Source: Paraconexibacter antarcticus (GTDB taxonomy: Bacteria; Actinomycetota; Thermoleophilia; Solirubrobacterales; Solirubrobacteraceae). Taken from it: a stretch of DNA of 64,000 bases. Within the stretch, counting starts at the first letter, position 1. Each line of letters opens with the position of its first letter. Where the stretch lies: contig NZ_CP098502.1 in NCBI RefSeq assembly GCF_024220175.1, positions 4,902,514-4,966,513 of the forward strand, given 5' to 3'. Under the pieces are notes generated by a model. The model was not told the origin of the DNA. It searched no databases and worked only from the letters and a program-made list of their open reading frames with translations. The translations under genes and the position numbers were made by a program. Of the stretch, positions 30,734 through 39,705 are shown one piece after another.

Positions 30734-31996
30734 ATGCCCGCGTCCGCGCCCCTGATCACGACCGACCCCGCCGCCGACGAGGCGCGCCGCCGCGGCCTGC
30801 GGCGGATGCGTGTCGTCGCCGGCTCGCTGCTCGGCTTCGCGGCCGTCGTCTACGTCGCGACGATCCACTCCGGTGGCGCGCTCGGGTTCGTCAACGCCGG
30901 CGCCGAGGCGTCGATGGTCGGCGCCATGGCCGACTGGTTCGCCGTCACCGCGCTCTTCCGCGCGCCGCTCGGGCTGCCGATCCCCCACACGGGCCTCATC
31001 CCCCGCCGCAAGGACGAGCTCGCCAAGGGCCTGGAGGAGTTCGTCTCCGGCAACTTCCTCCACGAGGAGATCATCCGCGAGCGCGTCGCCGCCGCCACCG
31101 TCACCCGGCGGCTCGGCCACTGGCTCGCGGACGAGCGCCACGCCCGCCGGGTCGTCGACGAGCTCGCGGACATCGCGGCGATCGTCCTGGCCCGCATCCG
31201 CGACGAGCACATCGAGGCGCTGTGGAGCGAAGCGCTCCTGCCCCGCTTCCGCGAGGAGCCCGTGGCCCCCGTCCTCGGCACCGTCCTCGGCGAGGTCGTG
31301 CGGGACGACCTGCACCACGGCCTCGTCGACCTCGCGCTCGAGGAGCTCGAACGCTGGCTCGAGCACAACCCCGAGACGTTCACCGCGGTCGTCGCCGAGC
31401 GCGCGCCGTGGTGGACGCCCGAGGCCCTGAACGCCCGGGTCACCGCCCGCCTCTACCTCGAGGCGGTCGACTGGGTCCGCGACATCCGCTCAGACCAGGA
31501 CCACCACGCCCGCCGGGCGCTCGACTCGATGCTGGACCAGCTCTCCCGCGACCTGCTCACCGACCCCGACACGCAGGACCGCGCCGAGCGCTTCAAGGCC
31601 CGGGTCCTCGAGCACCCGCAGATGCTCGCCTCCGGGATCTCGCTGTGGAACGGGCTGCGCCGGGCGCTGCTCGGCGCGCTGCGCGAGCCGGACGGCCCGG
31701 TCCGCGCGCGGCTCGTGCAGGAGACGACGGCGCTCGCCCGGCGGCTGGACACCGACACGGCGCTCCGCGAGCGCCTGGACCGGATGCTCGCCGACGCGGT
31801 CGTCTTCGGCGTCTCCCGCTACGGCGAGGAGATCACGGCCGTCATCTCCCACACCATCGCGCGCTGGGACGGCGCCGAGGCCGCCCGGCGGATCGAGCTG
31901 CACGTCGGCCGCGACCTGCAGTTCATCCGCATCAACGGCACCCTCGTCGGCGGGCTCGTCGGCCTCGGGATCCACACGCTCAGCGTGTCGGTCTGA
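30734..31996 (+). CDS. DUF445-family membrane-associated protein
   Basis: The 420-aa protein from ATG 30734 has an N-terminal transmembrane helix (VVAGSLLGFAAVVYVATI). The DUF445 hallmark follows (GFVNAGAEASMVGAMADWFAVTALFRAPLGLPIPHTGLIPRRKDELAKGLEEFV), then a long helical, coiled-coil-rich body. A C-terminal hydrophobic hairpin reads QFIRINGTLVGGLVGLGIHTL. Members are found in many bacteria (YjiN type) and have no settled function. The NGTLVGGLVGL end is conserved in the family. It probably has its own promoter in the 82 bp after the groESL terminator. Confidence 0.92.
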   Translation: MPASAPLITTDPAADEARRRGLRRMRVVAGSLLGFAAVVYVATIHSGGALGFVNAGAEASMVGAMADWFAVTALFRAPLGLPIPHTGLIPRRKDELAKGLEEFVSGNFLHEEIIRERVAAATVTRRLGHWLADERHARRVVDELADIAAIVLARIRDEHIEALWSEALLPRFREEPVAPVLGTVLGEVVRDDLHHGLVDLALEELERWLEHNPETFTAVVAERAPWWTPEALNARVTARLYLEAVDWVRDIRSDQDHHARRALDSMLDQLSRDLLTDPDTQDRAERFKARVLEHPQMLASGISLWNGLRRALLGALREPDGPVRARLVQETTALARRLDTDTALRERLDRMLADAVVFGVSRYGEEITAVISHTIARWDGAEAARRIELHVGRDLQFIRINGTLVGGLVGLGIHTLSVSV

Positions 31997-32047
31997 CGGC
32001 CCCGCCCGGCCCCCCGTCGGCGACCCCGTTCCTCGATACTCCCGGGC

Positions 32048-33064
32048 GTGCCCGAGCCCGCCGTCGTCCCGCCCGTCCCGCCCGCCGCGCCCGTCCCGCA
32101 GCGCGTGTTCATCACCGGAGCGCTCGGGTTCATCGGAGGGACCCTCGCGCGCCGCTACCGCGAGGCGGGCGCGGAGGTCCGCGGCGTGGACCGCGTCGCC
32201 GCACCGGAGCACGGCGTCGTCGCCGGCGACGTGAGCGAGCCCGGGGCCTGGCAGCAGCATGCGGCCGGCTGCGACCTCGTCGTCCACACCGCCGCCGTCG
32301 TCTCCAACGCCGCGAGCGACGAGCTCTCCTGGCGGATGAACGTCCTCGCCACGCGGCGCGTCCTCGACGCCGCCCGCGACGGCGGGGCGCAGCGCCTCGT
32401 CCACTTCTCCTCCGTCCGCGCGTTCTCGGACCTCGGCTTCCCCGACGGCGTCGAGGAGTCGTGGCCCGTCCGCACGGACGGGAACGCCTACGTCGACACG
32501 AAGGTCGCCTCCGAGCAGGTCGCCCTCCAGGCGCACGCGGTGGGCGAGGTCCCGGTCACCGTCATCCGCCCGGGCGACGTATACGGTCCGCGCTCGCGCC
32601 CGTGGACGATCCTCCCGGTCGAGTACATCAAGGCGCGGCGCTTCCTCCTCCCCGCGATGGGCCGGGGCGTCTTCAGCCCCGTGTACGTCGACACGCTCGT
32701 CGACGGCGTCGTGCTCGCCGCCGGCCTCCCCGCCGGGGCCGGGCAGGTCTTCACGCTGTCGGACGGGGTCGCCGTGAGCTGCCGCGAGTTCTTCGGCCAC
32801 TACACGCGGATGCTCGGCGTCCGCGGCCCGCTCTGCCTGCCGACCCCGGTCGCCGTCGCGCTCGCCGGCGCCGTCGGCGCGGTCGCGCGTGCCCGCGGTG
32901 AGGAGACCGAGGCCGGACGGGCGAGCGCCCTGTACCTCGCGCGGCGCGGCACGTACTCGATCGCGAAGGCCCGGCGCGTGCTCGGCTACGCGCCCGCGAT
33001 CGACCTCACCGAGGGCATGCGCCGCACCGAGGCCTGGCTGCGGGAGGCCGGGCACCTCGACTGA
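32048..33064 (+). CDS. NAD-dependent epimerase/dehydratase (extended SDR)
   Basis: The 338-aa protein, GTG start 32048, has the nucleotide-binding motif FITGALGFIGGTLARRY, the middle motif VVHTAAVVSN and the catalytic YVDTK. HFSSVRAF supplies the Ser, and IRPGDVYGPRSRPW follows. This is an extended short-chain dehydrogenase acting on a nucleotide sugar, sterol-like or similar alcohol substrate. The C-terminal LTEGMRRTEAWLREAGHL is typical. The 3-beta-HSD/sterol branch is possible from the two hydrophobic stretches near 265-285 (VAVALAGAVGAVARA). The next gene follows after 100 bp. Confidence 0.88.
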   Translation: MPEPAVVPPVPPAAPVPQRVFITGALGFIGGTLARRYREAGAEVRGVDRVAAPEHGVVAGDVSEPGAWQQHAAGCDLVVHTAAVVSNAASDELSWRMNVLATRRVLDAARDGGAQRLVHFSSVRAFSDLGFPDGVEESWPVRTDGNAYVDTKVASEQVALQAHAVGEVPVTVIRPGDVYGPRSRPWTILPVEYIKARRFLLPAMGRGVFSPVYVDTLVDGVVLAAGLPAGAGQVFTLSDGVAVSCREFFGHYTRMLGVRGPLCLPTPVAVALAGAVGAVARARGEETEAGRASALYLARRGTYSIAKARRVLGYAPAIDLTEGMRRTEAWLREAGHLD

Positions 33065-33164
33065 CCGCCCGGCGGCGGGCGGCCCGCCCGGCGCCCGGTC
33101 CCCGGCGGCCGCGGGGACGGACCTCCGGTTGCGCGCGGACGGCCCGGGCGGCGAGGATCGCCCG

Positions 33165-34682
33165 ATGGACGACGCACCCAGCGGCGGGATCACCCGGCGG
33201 ACCCTCGTCGGGGGCGCCGCCGCCGGCGCCGCGGCCGCGGTCCTGCCCACGGGCGCGGACGCCGCGACCACGACCGCCACCGCCACCGCCAGGAAGGCCC
33301 GGCCCCGGCGCACCGCCGACGTCATCGTCGTGGGCGCCGGCCTCGCGGGGCTCACCGCCGCGCGCCGGCTCGTCGCGGCCGGCCGCTCGGTCATCGTGCT
33401 CGAGGCGCGTGACCGCGTCGGCGGGCGCACGCTCAACGCCGACCTCGGCGGGGGCAAGGTGGTGGAGGTCGGCGGCCAGTGGGTCGGCCCGACGCAGGAC
33501 CGCCTGCTCGCCCTCGCGAAGGAGCTCAGCGTCGAAACGTTCAAGACCTACCAGGAGGGCAAGGCGGTCCTCGTCTACCGGGGGAGTCACCAGACGTTCG
33601 ACCTCAGCGGTCCGCTCGGCCCGATCCCGCCGATCCCCGACGGCATCCTCGACGCCGCCACCGCGATCCAGAAGCTCGACGCGATGGCCGCCACCGTGCC
33701 GGTCGACGCGCCGTGGACGGCGAAGCAGGCGCTCGAGTGGGACTCGCAGACGTTCGAGACGTGGCTGCAGGCCAACGCGCTGACGAAGGGCGGCCGCTTC
33801 CTCGTCGAGCTCGGCTTCTCCTCGGTCTTCGCCGCCGAGCCGCGTGACGTCTCCCTCCTCTTCGCGCTCTTCTACATGGCCGCCGCCGGCGACGAGCAGC
33901 ACGTCGGGACGTTCGACCGCCTCATCAACACGGCGGGTGGCGCGCAGGAGTCCCGCTTCGTCGGCGGCTCGCAGCGCATCTCGCTGCTCGCCGCGGCGCA
34001 GCTCGGCCGGCGCGTCGTCCTCGGCGCCCCGGTCCGCCGGATCGCGCAGGCGGGCGGCCACGTCACCGTCACGACCGACCGCGCCTCCTACCGGGGCAGG
34101 CACGCCGTCGTGACGCTCCCGCCGACGCTGGCGGGACGGATCGACTACCTCCCCGCCCTGACCGCGCAGCGCGACCAGCTGACCCAGCGCGTCCCGATGG
34201 GCACGGTCATCAAGGTGCAGGCGGTGTACGACGAGCCGTTCTGGCGGGGGGACGGACTCGCCGGCTACGCGAACGGCGACGTGGACCCGGTCCACCTCAC
34301 CTTCGACAACTCCCCGCCCGACGGCTCGCCCGGGATCCTCATCGGCTTCATCGAGGGCGAGCTCGGCCGGGTCTGGGGCCAGAAGACCGTCGCCGAGCGG
34401 CGGGCGGGCGTGCTGAACTCGTTCGCCACCTACTTCGGCGAACGGGCACGCAGCCCGACGCGATACCTCGAGATGAGCTGGGCGGCCGAGCCGTACACCC
34501 GCGGGTGCTACGTCGGCTTCATGCCGCCCGGCGTCCTGACGAGCTACGGCCGTGAGCTGCGCCGTCCGGCCGGCCGCATCCACTGGGCCGGCACCGAGAC
34601 CTCCGGCTACTGGAACGGCTACATGGACGGCGCCGTCCGCTCGGGTGAGCGGGTCGGGGCCGAGCTGCTCGGCGGGGCATGA
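33165..34682 (+). CDS. Tat-exported flavin amine oxidase (monoamine-oxidase family)
   Basis: The 505-aa enzyme starts at ATG 33165 (GGCGAGGA upstream) with a twin-arginine signal (ITRRTLVGGAAAGAAAAVLPTGADA). The FAD motif is VIVVGAGLAGLTAARRLVAAGRSVIVLEARDRVGGRT, then GGQWVGPTQDRLLALAKEL, typical of putrescine or monoamine oxidases. The substrate cage and C-terminal FAD loop are present (GRIHWAGTETSGYWNGYMDGAVRSGERVGAELL). It should deaminate an amine to an aldehyde with release of ammonia and H2O2. The stop overlaps the next gene's ATG by ATGA, so a linked function with the nitrilase-like protein is likely. Confidence 0.9.
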   Translation: MDDAPSGGITRRTLVGGAAAGAAAAVLPTGADAATTTATATARKARPRRTADVIVVGAGLAGLTAARRLVAAGRSVIVLEARDRVGGRTLNADLGGGKVVEVGGQWVGPTQDRLLALAKELSVETFKTYQEGKAVLVYRGSHQTFDLSGPLGPIPPIPDGILDAATAIQKLDAMAATVPVDAPWTAKQALEWDSQTFETWLQANALTKGGRFLVELGFSSVFAAEPRDVSLLFALFYMAAAGDEQHVGTFDRLINTAGGAQESRFVGGSQRISLLAAAQLGRRVVLGAPVRRIAQAGGHVTVTTDRASYRGRHAVVTLPPTLAGRIDYLPALTAQRDQLTQRVPMGTVIKVQAVYDEPFWRGDGLAGYANGDVDPVHLTFDNSPPDGSPGILIGFIEGELGRVWGQKTVAERRAGVLNSFATYFGERARSPTRYLEMSWAAEPYTRGCYVGFMPPGVLTSYGRELRRPAGRIHWAGTETSGYWNGYMDGAVRSGERVGAELLGGA

Positions 34683-36277
34683 GGACGGACGCCCGGCACG
34701 CGGCGGCGCCGCGCCGCGCGGGCGTGATCACGCGTGCGGCCGTGCTCGCCGCCGTCGCGCTCGGCGCCCCCGGCGCGGCGACGGCGGCCGCCGCGACCGG
34801 GATGGCCGGCACGGGCCCGCCGCCACCCACCCCTGCCGCGTGCGCCGCCGTCCGCCCGCCGCGCACCGTGGCGCCGATCCTCGCGCCCGCCCGCCGGGGC
34901 AGCGGCCACGGCCCCCGGGTCTTCGCGATGCAGCTCGAGCAGGACCCCGCGAACGTACAGACCTACGCCGCTTTCCGCCGGAAGACCGAGTGCGATCTGC
35001 GCGCCTTCGTCGTCCCCCACCTGAGCCGCACCCGGCCGAACGTCGTCGTCTTCGACGAAGACATCGGGCTCATGACGATCGGCACCGGCTCCCGCGGCGC
35101 GGCGGCGCGGGCCCTGCTCGCGAACCCCCTCGGCCACCCGGGCTGCGAGGGGCAGGGCTTCCCCTGCGCGACGCTCGCGGCGCTCGCGCTCGTCGGCGCC
35201 GGCTACGTCCGCCAGCAGGCGTTCTACGCGCTGCGCTTCGGCGGCGTCCCCGGGCTGAGCGACACGTTCGTCGCCGCGACCGACACGTTCGCCCGCGGAT
35301 GGATGCAGACGTTCTCCGACCTCGCGCGGCGCTACCGCGTCTACCTCGCGGGCTCGGCCGACCAGCCGGACTTCGCCGCCTCCTCGGCGCCGGGCGACAT
35401 CGACGCGCTCGCCGACCCGGACCTCCCGCGGCCGCAGGAGGTCTACGTCGCGACCTCGCGGGCGGTGCACAACAAGGTCTTCGTGTGGGGCCCGCGGGAC
35501 GTGCGCACGGGCGGCCCGCCCATGCTCCGCAACGTCGTCGCCGCCAACGAGAAGGTGCCGCTGACCCCGATCGAGCAGGCCCTCGGGCTGACCCCCGGGC
35601 CCGCGACCGGCCCCGCCGCCGTCGCGAACCTGCGGCCCTTCCGCATCCCGCACACCCGGGCCCGGCTCGGCTTCGCGACGAGCCTGCCGGCCTTCGTCTA
35701 CGGGACGGTCGCGCCGGGCGCGGATCCGTGCGCCGATGTATCGAGGACGTACATGCGCTGCCTCGACCACCTCGGCGCCAACGTCGTCCTCCAGGACGAG
35801 GCGAACCCCGGCCGCTGGACCGGCGCCGACGGGGACGGCGTGGAGCAGTGGCAGCCGCTCTCGTGGATGACCTCGACCGCGCGCGCCGTCACCGACCCGT
35901 CCGTCCGCTTCGCCTACGACGTCACGCCGATGCTCGTCGGCAACCTGGCCGACCTCGCCTTCGACGGGCAGAGCGCGATCACCCAGCGCGGGCTCCGGGG
36001 CCGCGGATGCCACTACGTCGGCAACGGGACGTGGACGGCGGGCGAGGACCGGCCCGACCTGCAGGACGAGGCGGGCGACCACCCGGAGTTCCTCGCGCTC
36101 GCGCCCTGGGTGACCGCCGACGCGCCGCGCGCCGCCCTGCGCGCGACCGGCGCCCGCCTCGCGCCCGGCTCCGGCGACGTCCACGAGGGCGACTACGTCG
36201 AGACGGCGCTCGTCGCGGACCTCCCGTTCCCGCCCGACCCGCGGCGCGCCGGCTGCCGCACCCGGCCCGCCCCCTAG
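34679..36277 (+). CDS. Exported nitrilase-superfamily-like protein
   Basis: The 532-aa protein begins with a signal-like segment (RAAVLAAVALGAPGAATAAAA) and is coupled to the amine oxidase. Features that suggest a carbon-nitrogen hydrolase fold are RVFAMQLEQDPANVQTYAAFRRKTECDLRAFV, PNVVVFDEDIGLMTIG (candidate Glu), AVHNKVFVWGPRD (candidate Lys) and YMRCLDHLGANVVLQDEANPGRW (candidate Cys). I am not certain the three align as a true Glu-Lys-Cys triad. If correct, it could cleave an amide or nitrile related to the amine oxidase substrate. The stop TAG (36275-36277) is part of the CTAG bordering IS982 copy 2, so the frame ends exactly at the insertion. Confidence 0.6.
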   Translation: MRTDARHAAAPRRAGVITRAAVLAAVALGAPGAATAAAATGMAGTGPPPPTPAACAAVRPPRTVAPILAPARRGSGHGPRVFAMQLEQDPANVQTYAAFRRKTECDLRAFVVPHLSRTRPNVVVFDEDIGLMTIGTGSRGAAARALLANPLGHPGCEGQGFPCATLAALALVGAGYVRQQAFYALRFGGVPGLSDTFVAATDTFARGWMQTFSDLARRYRVYLAGSADQPDFAASSAPGDIDALADPDLPRPQEVYVATSRAVHNKVFVWGPRDVRTGGPPMLRNVVAANEKVPLTPIEQALGLTPGPATGPAAVANLRPFRIPHTRARLGFATSLPAFVYGTVAPGADPCADVSRTYMRCLDHLGANVVLQDEANPGRWTGADGDGVEQWQPLSWMTSTARAVTDPSVRFAYDVTPMLVGNLADLAFDGQSAITQRGLRGRGCHYVGNGTWTAGEDRPDLQDEAGDHPEFLALAPWVTADAPRAALRATGARLAPGSGDVHEGDYVETALVADLPFPPDPRRAGCRTRPAP

Positions 36278-37275
36278 ATGGTTCGTTCCACGGATCGGTC
36301 AGGCGTAGTAGGCAGTGAGGTTGCGTGGTGGGCGGCCGAGGCGTTCGTTGAGAGCGATCGCGGCGGTGAGAGCGAGGAACTTGGCGGCCAGGCGGGTGCG
36401 GAGCGTGTGGAGCTCGCGGGCGCGGTGGTCCTCGAGGTTGAGCATGTCTTTGCATGTCCAGAAGATCGATTCCACGCATTGCCGGATCGGGGCCAGGTGC
36501 GGCTCTTTGCCGGCCTCGTCCTTGCGTCGGGGGCGGACGATCGTGGCGCCGAGCGCGGAGGCTTGGGCGTGGAAGTCGCGGCCGGAGTAGCCCTTGTCGC
36601 CGATGACGGTGACCGGGCCGTTGCGGTGGCAGCGGGCGAGCATGTCCAGCGCGACGTCTCGTTCGCCCGTTTTCGGGGAGGTCAGGGCAAGGGCGCGTGG
36701 AGTGCCGTCGGTCGCGAACAGGCCGTGCAGGCGGAAGCCCCAGAAGAAGCGGGAATGGCTGGCGCAGTAGCCGTACTCCGCGGCGTTGCCCAGGGCGCTG
36801 CGGCGCGTCGTTTCGACCGAGCGACCGCATTCGACCGGTGTGCTGTCGACCACGAGCAGGTCGTCGTCAAAGCCGTTGGTGTGGCGGGCGAACTCGAGGA
36901 TCAGCGCTTCGATTTTGTCCGACAGGCGCTGGCGGCGTTTGACGAAACCCGGGCGCTTGGGCAGTCGCGGGAACAGGTGCCCCAAGCGATGCGGTGCCAT
37001 CGCCCAGAACTGCTCGTCAGAGCTGATCCGCAGTACCTGCTGAGCCACGCTCAACGTGACGACCTCCGCGTCGGTCAAGATCCGTTTGGCGTTCTTGCCC
37101 TTCGCAGGCAGGAGATCGTCGCAGGTGCAGTAAACAGCGATCAGCAGCAGGTCGAGGTCGGCGTCCATCGAGGCCCCCAGGGTCGGCGTTGGCGAGATAG
37201 CACCGCCGACTTCGACCTGCCTGCTTATGTCACCTGCCTACCCGACTCCTCCGCCCCCGCCGTGGAACGAACCAT
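36278..37275 (-). mobile_element. IS982-family insertion sequence, copy 2
   Basis: The 998-bp element appears identical to copy 1 (offset 26,054 bp), with the same 16-bp inverted repeats (36278-36293 and 37260-37275). CTAG again stands on both sides (36274-36277 and 37276-37279). Both copies have the same orientation. Here the left CTAG contains the stop of the nitrilase-like gene. The right end lies 14 bp before the MOSC gene start, so the element separates two genes that were about 10 bp apart before insertion. Confidence 0.93.
36299..37168 (-). CDS. IS982-family DDE transposase (copy 2)
   Basis: The 289-aa product is identical to the transposase of copy 1, with the same DDE core (VVDSTPVECGRS, VIGDKGYSG, QCVESIFWTCKDML). 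The intact frame and identity between copies point to recent transposition. Confidence 0.93.
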   Translation of the reverse strand: MDADLDLLLIAVYCTCDDLLPAKGKNAKRILTDAEVVTLSVAQQVLRISSDEQFWAMAPHRLGHLFPRLPKRPGFVKRRQRLSDKIEALILEFARHTNGFDDDLLVVDSTPVECGRSVETTRRSALGNAAEYGYCASHSRFFWGFRLHGLFATDGTPRALALTSPKTGERDVALDMLARCHRNGPVTVIGDKGYSGRDFHAQASALGATIVRPRRKDEAGKEPHLAPIRQCVESIFWTCKDMLNLEDHRARELHTLRTRLAAKFLALTAAIALNERLGRPPRNLTAYYA

Positions 37276-37289
37276 CTAGCCTGTCGCGC

Positions 37290-38018
37290 ATGCCGCTCGC
37301 CACCGGGACCGTCACCGAGCTGCACCGCTGGCCGGTGAAGTCGCTCGCCGGCGAGCCGGTCGACACCGCCCAGGTCGACGGGCGCGGCATCGCGGGGGAC
37401 CGCACGCACGCGCTCTTCGACACCTTCAAGGACGCGCCGCGGCGCCTGACCGTCCGCCAGGTGCCGAGGCTACTCGCGTGGCGCGCGAGCTACGCGGGGG
37501 CCGACCCTGCGCCGGACGCGCCGCCGCTGCCCGCGGTGACCGCGCCGGACGGCCGCACCTACGGCTGGGAGGATGCACACCTGCCGGCCGCCTTCGCCGC
37601 GGACCTCGGTCGCGACGTCGTCCTCCGCCGGGACCTCGCCGGCCAGCAGGACCTCGAGCGCTCGGTCCTCATCACGACCCGGGCGACCTTCGAGGCGCTC
37701 GCCGCCGAGCTCGGCTCCGGCGGGCTCGACCTGCGCCGGATGCGCACGAACGTGCACGCGGACCTCGACGCACCCGCCTTCGCCGAGGAGGCGTGGGAGG
37801 GTGCGCACGTGAGCATCGGAGAGGCCGAGTTCGTCCTCCTGCACCCGTGCGTGCGCTGCGTCATCCCGACCCGCGACCCCGACACCGGCATGAAGGACCC
37901 GCGCATCCTGCGCCACCTCACCCGCGAGCACGGCGGTCTCTTCGGGATCAACGCCCGCTACGTCGGACCGGCCGCGGGCGCGCGCATCCGCCGCGGCGAT
38001 CCCATCGTCTTTACCTGA
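37290..38018 (+). CDS. MOSC-domain protein (YcbX/mARC-like)
   Basis: The 242-aa protein has an N-terminal MOSC beta-barrel (VTELHRWPVKSLAGEPVDTAQVDGRGIAGDRTHALFDT) and a MOSC domain with LLHPCVRCVIPTRDPDTG, where the conserved Cys binds the molybdenum cofactor or sulphur. Family members reduce N-hydroxylated compounds or transfer sulphur. The start ATG 37290 is only 14 bp after the right end of IS982 copy 2. It has no visible ribosome site, so its expression now depends on IS sequence or on a changed leader. Before insertion it probably followed the nitrilase-like gene in one operon. Confidence 0.88.
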   Translation: MPLATGTVTELHRWPVKSLAGEPVDTAQVDGRGIAGDRTHALFDTFKDAPRRLTVRQVPRLLAWRASYAGADPAPDAPPLPAVTAPDGRTYGWEDAHLPAAFAADLGRDVVLRRDLAGQQDLERSVLITTRATFEALAAELGSGGLDLRRMRTNVHADLDAPAFAEEAWEGAHVSIGEAEFVLLHPCVRCVIPTRDPDTGMKDPRILRHLTREHGGLFGINARYVGPAAGARIRRGDPIVFT

Positions 38019-38107
38019 CGCGGCACCGGCACCGACGGGCGTGCGCCGCGGGTGCCCGGGGCATCGACGGAGGTGGGGCGGTGGCGTCGCTCGCCTCCGC
38101 CCCGCCG

Positions 38108-39598
38108 TCAGGCCCCGGCCGCCTCGGCCTCCGCGCCCGCCGGCGCGTGCCCGTAGGCCGGCGCCGCCTGCAGCACGAAGATCGCGACGAGGAGCGCGAC
38201 GCCGACGAGGCCCGCGCCCACGACGTAGCCGAGGTGGTAGCCGGAGTTCAGCGCGAGCTTCTCGACGACGCCGTCGTCCTTCAGCCGGCTCGTCCGCTCC
38301 GCGGCGAGCGTCGCGAGCAGCGCGAGGCCGACGGCGCCCCCGACCTGCACGGTCGTGTTGATGAGGCCGGAGGCGAGGCCCGAGTCGCTCGGCGTCGCCC
38401 CGGACATCGCGAGCGTCATGAGCGGCGGGAACGCGAGCCCGGCACCGATGCCGGTGAGCATCGTGGCGGGGAGGATGTCGACGACGAACGAGCCGTCGGC
38501 CGGCGTGCGGGCGAAGAGCAGCAGCCCTCCGACGAGGCAGACGAGCGTCGGGATGAGGACCCCGCGCGCCCCGAAGCGCATGACGAGCCGCTCGGAGGTC
38601 CGCAGCGAGAGGAAGGCGACGACCGCGGTCGACGGGAAGAACGCGAGGCCGACCTGCAGCGGGTTGTAGTCCAGGACACGCTGCATGTAGAGCGCCCCGA
38701 GGAAGAACTGCGTGAAGAGCCCCGCGACGGTGAAGATCATCACGAGGTTCGCCCCGCTGACGTTGCGCGAGCGGAAGAGACGCAGCGGCATGAGCGGGTT
38801 GGTCGCGTGGGACTGACGCGCGACGAAGCCACCGAGGAGGGCGAACGCGACCGCGAGCGAGCCGAGCGTCCGCGCCGAGCCCCAGCCCTGCTGCTCGACC
38901 TGGAGGATCGTGAAGACGAAGAGCATCAGACCGCTGACGATGAGCACCGTGCCGGGGACGTCGGCGCCCTCGGCGAGCCCCAGGCCCGCGTCCTCGTGGA
39001 CGAGGCGCCGCGCGAGGTACCCCGTCGCCGCGCCGATCGGGAGGTTCACGAGGAAGATCCAGTGCCAGCTGATCGCGTCGGTTAGCACGCCGCCGACGAT
39101 GAGGCCGAGCGCGCCGCCACCCGCCGCGACGAAGCCGAAGACGCCGATCGCCTTCGCCTGCTCGCGCGGGTCGGGGAACATCGTGACGATCATCCCGAGG
39201 ACGACCGAGGAGGTCAGCGCGCCGCCGATCCCCTGGATGAAGCGGGCGCCGACGAGGACGCCCTGCGCCGGCGAGAGCGCGCAGGCCAGCGACGCGAGCG
39301 TGAAGATCGCCAGGCCGGCGAGGAAGACGCGACGGCGCCCGAGCAGGTCCCCGAGGCGCCCGGCGAGGAGCAGCAGCCCGCCGAACGCGATGAGGTACGC
39401 GTTGACGACCCAGGCGAGGCCGGACTGGGAGAAGCCGAGGTCGTCCTGGATCGACGGCAGCGCGACGTTCACGATCGTCGAGTCGAGGACGATCATGAGG
39501 ACGCCCGTGCACAGGACGTACAGGGCGATCCAGCGGGACCGGTCGCCCGTCGCGGGGTCGTGTGGGGCGGGCATGGCGGCGGTGGCGGCGTCGGTCAT
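38108..39598 (-). CDS. DHA2-family (EmrB/QacA) MFS drug efflux transporter
   Basis: The 496-aa protein has 14 predicted helices. DHA2 motifs are LDSTIVNVALPSIQDDLGFSQSGLAWVVNAYLIAFGGLLLLAGRLGDLLGRRRVFLAG and the motif C region ALGLIVGGVLTDAISWHWIFLVNLPIG. It exports hydrophobic drugs or metabolites in exchange for protons. The C-terminal tail (PAYGHAPAGAEAEAAGA) is soluble. Start ATG 39598 gives a short polar N-terminus. There is no adjacent regulator on its strand; the ABC exporter operon lies just upstream in the same direction. Confidence 0.92.
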   Translation of the reverse strand: MTDAATAAMPAPHDPATGDRSRWIALYVLCTGVLMIVLDSTIVNVALPSIQDDLGFSQSGLAWVVNAYLIAFGGLLLLAGRLGDLLGRRRVFLAGLAIFTLASLACALSPAQGVLVGARFIQGIGGALTSSVVLGMIVTMFPDPREQAKAIGVFGFVAAGGGALGLIVGGVLTDAISWHWIFLVNLPIGAATGYLARRLVHEDAGLGLAEGADVPGTVLIVSGLMLFVFTILQVEQQGWGSARTLGSLAVAFALLGGFVARQSHATNPLMPLRLFRSRNVSGANLVMIFTVAGLFTQFFLGALYMQRVLDYNPLQVGLAFFPSTAVVAFLSLRTSERLVMRFGARGVLIPTLVCLVGGLLLFARTPADGSFVVDILPATMLTGIGAGLAFPPLMTLAMSGATPSDSGLASGLINTTVQVGGAVGLALLATLAAERTSRLKDDGVVEKLALNSGYHLGYVVGAGLVGVALLVAIFVLQAAPAYGHAPAGAEAEAAGA

Positions 39599-39705
39599 CT
39601 GCCGCACGTTGTAGCACCAGCCCCGCGGGACCCCCGGTGAACGGCACGCATGATCCGCAGACGCCCCGAGACGCCGGAACTCATCGGCGGGCGGTTCGAG
39701 TCCGC

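Noticed and set aside
28547-31366. A 939-codon frame antisense to groESL
   Set aside because: It mirrors groEL codons, has no ribosome site and has a skewed Asp/Leu/Val composition.
10224-37275. Composite transposon made of the two IS982 copies
   Set aside because: The 25-kb interior is housekeeping genes such as groESL and lhr with no sign of foreign composition, so two independent insertions are simpler.
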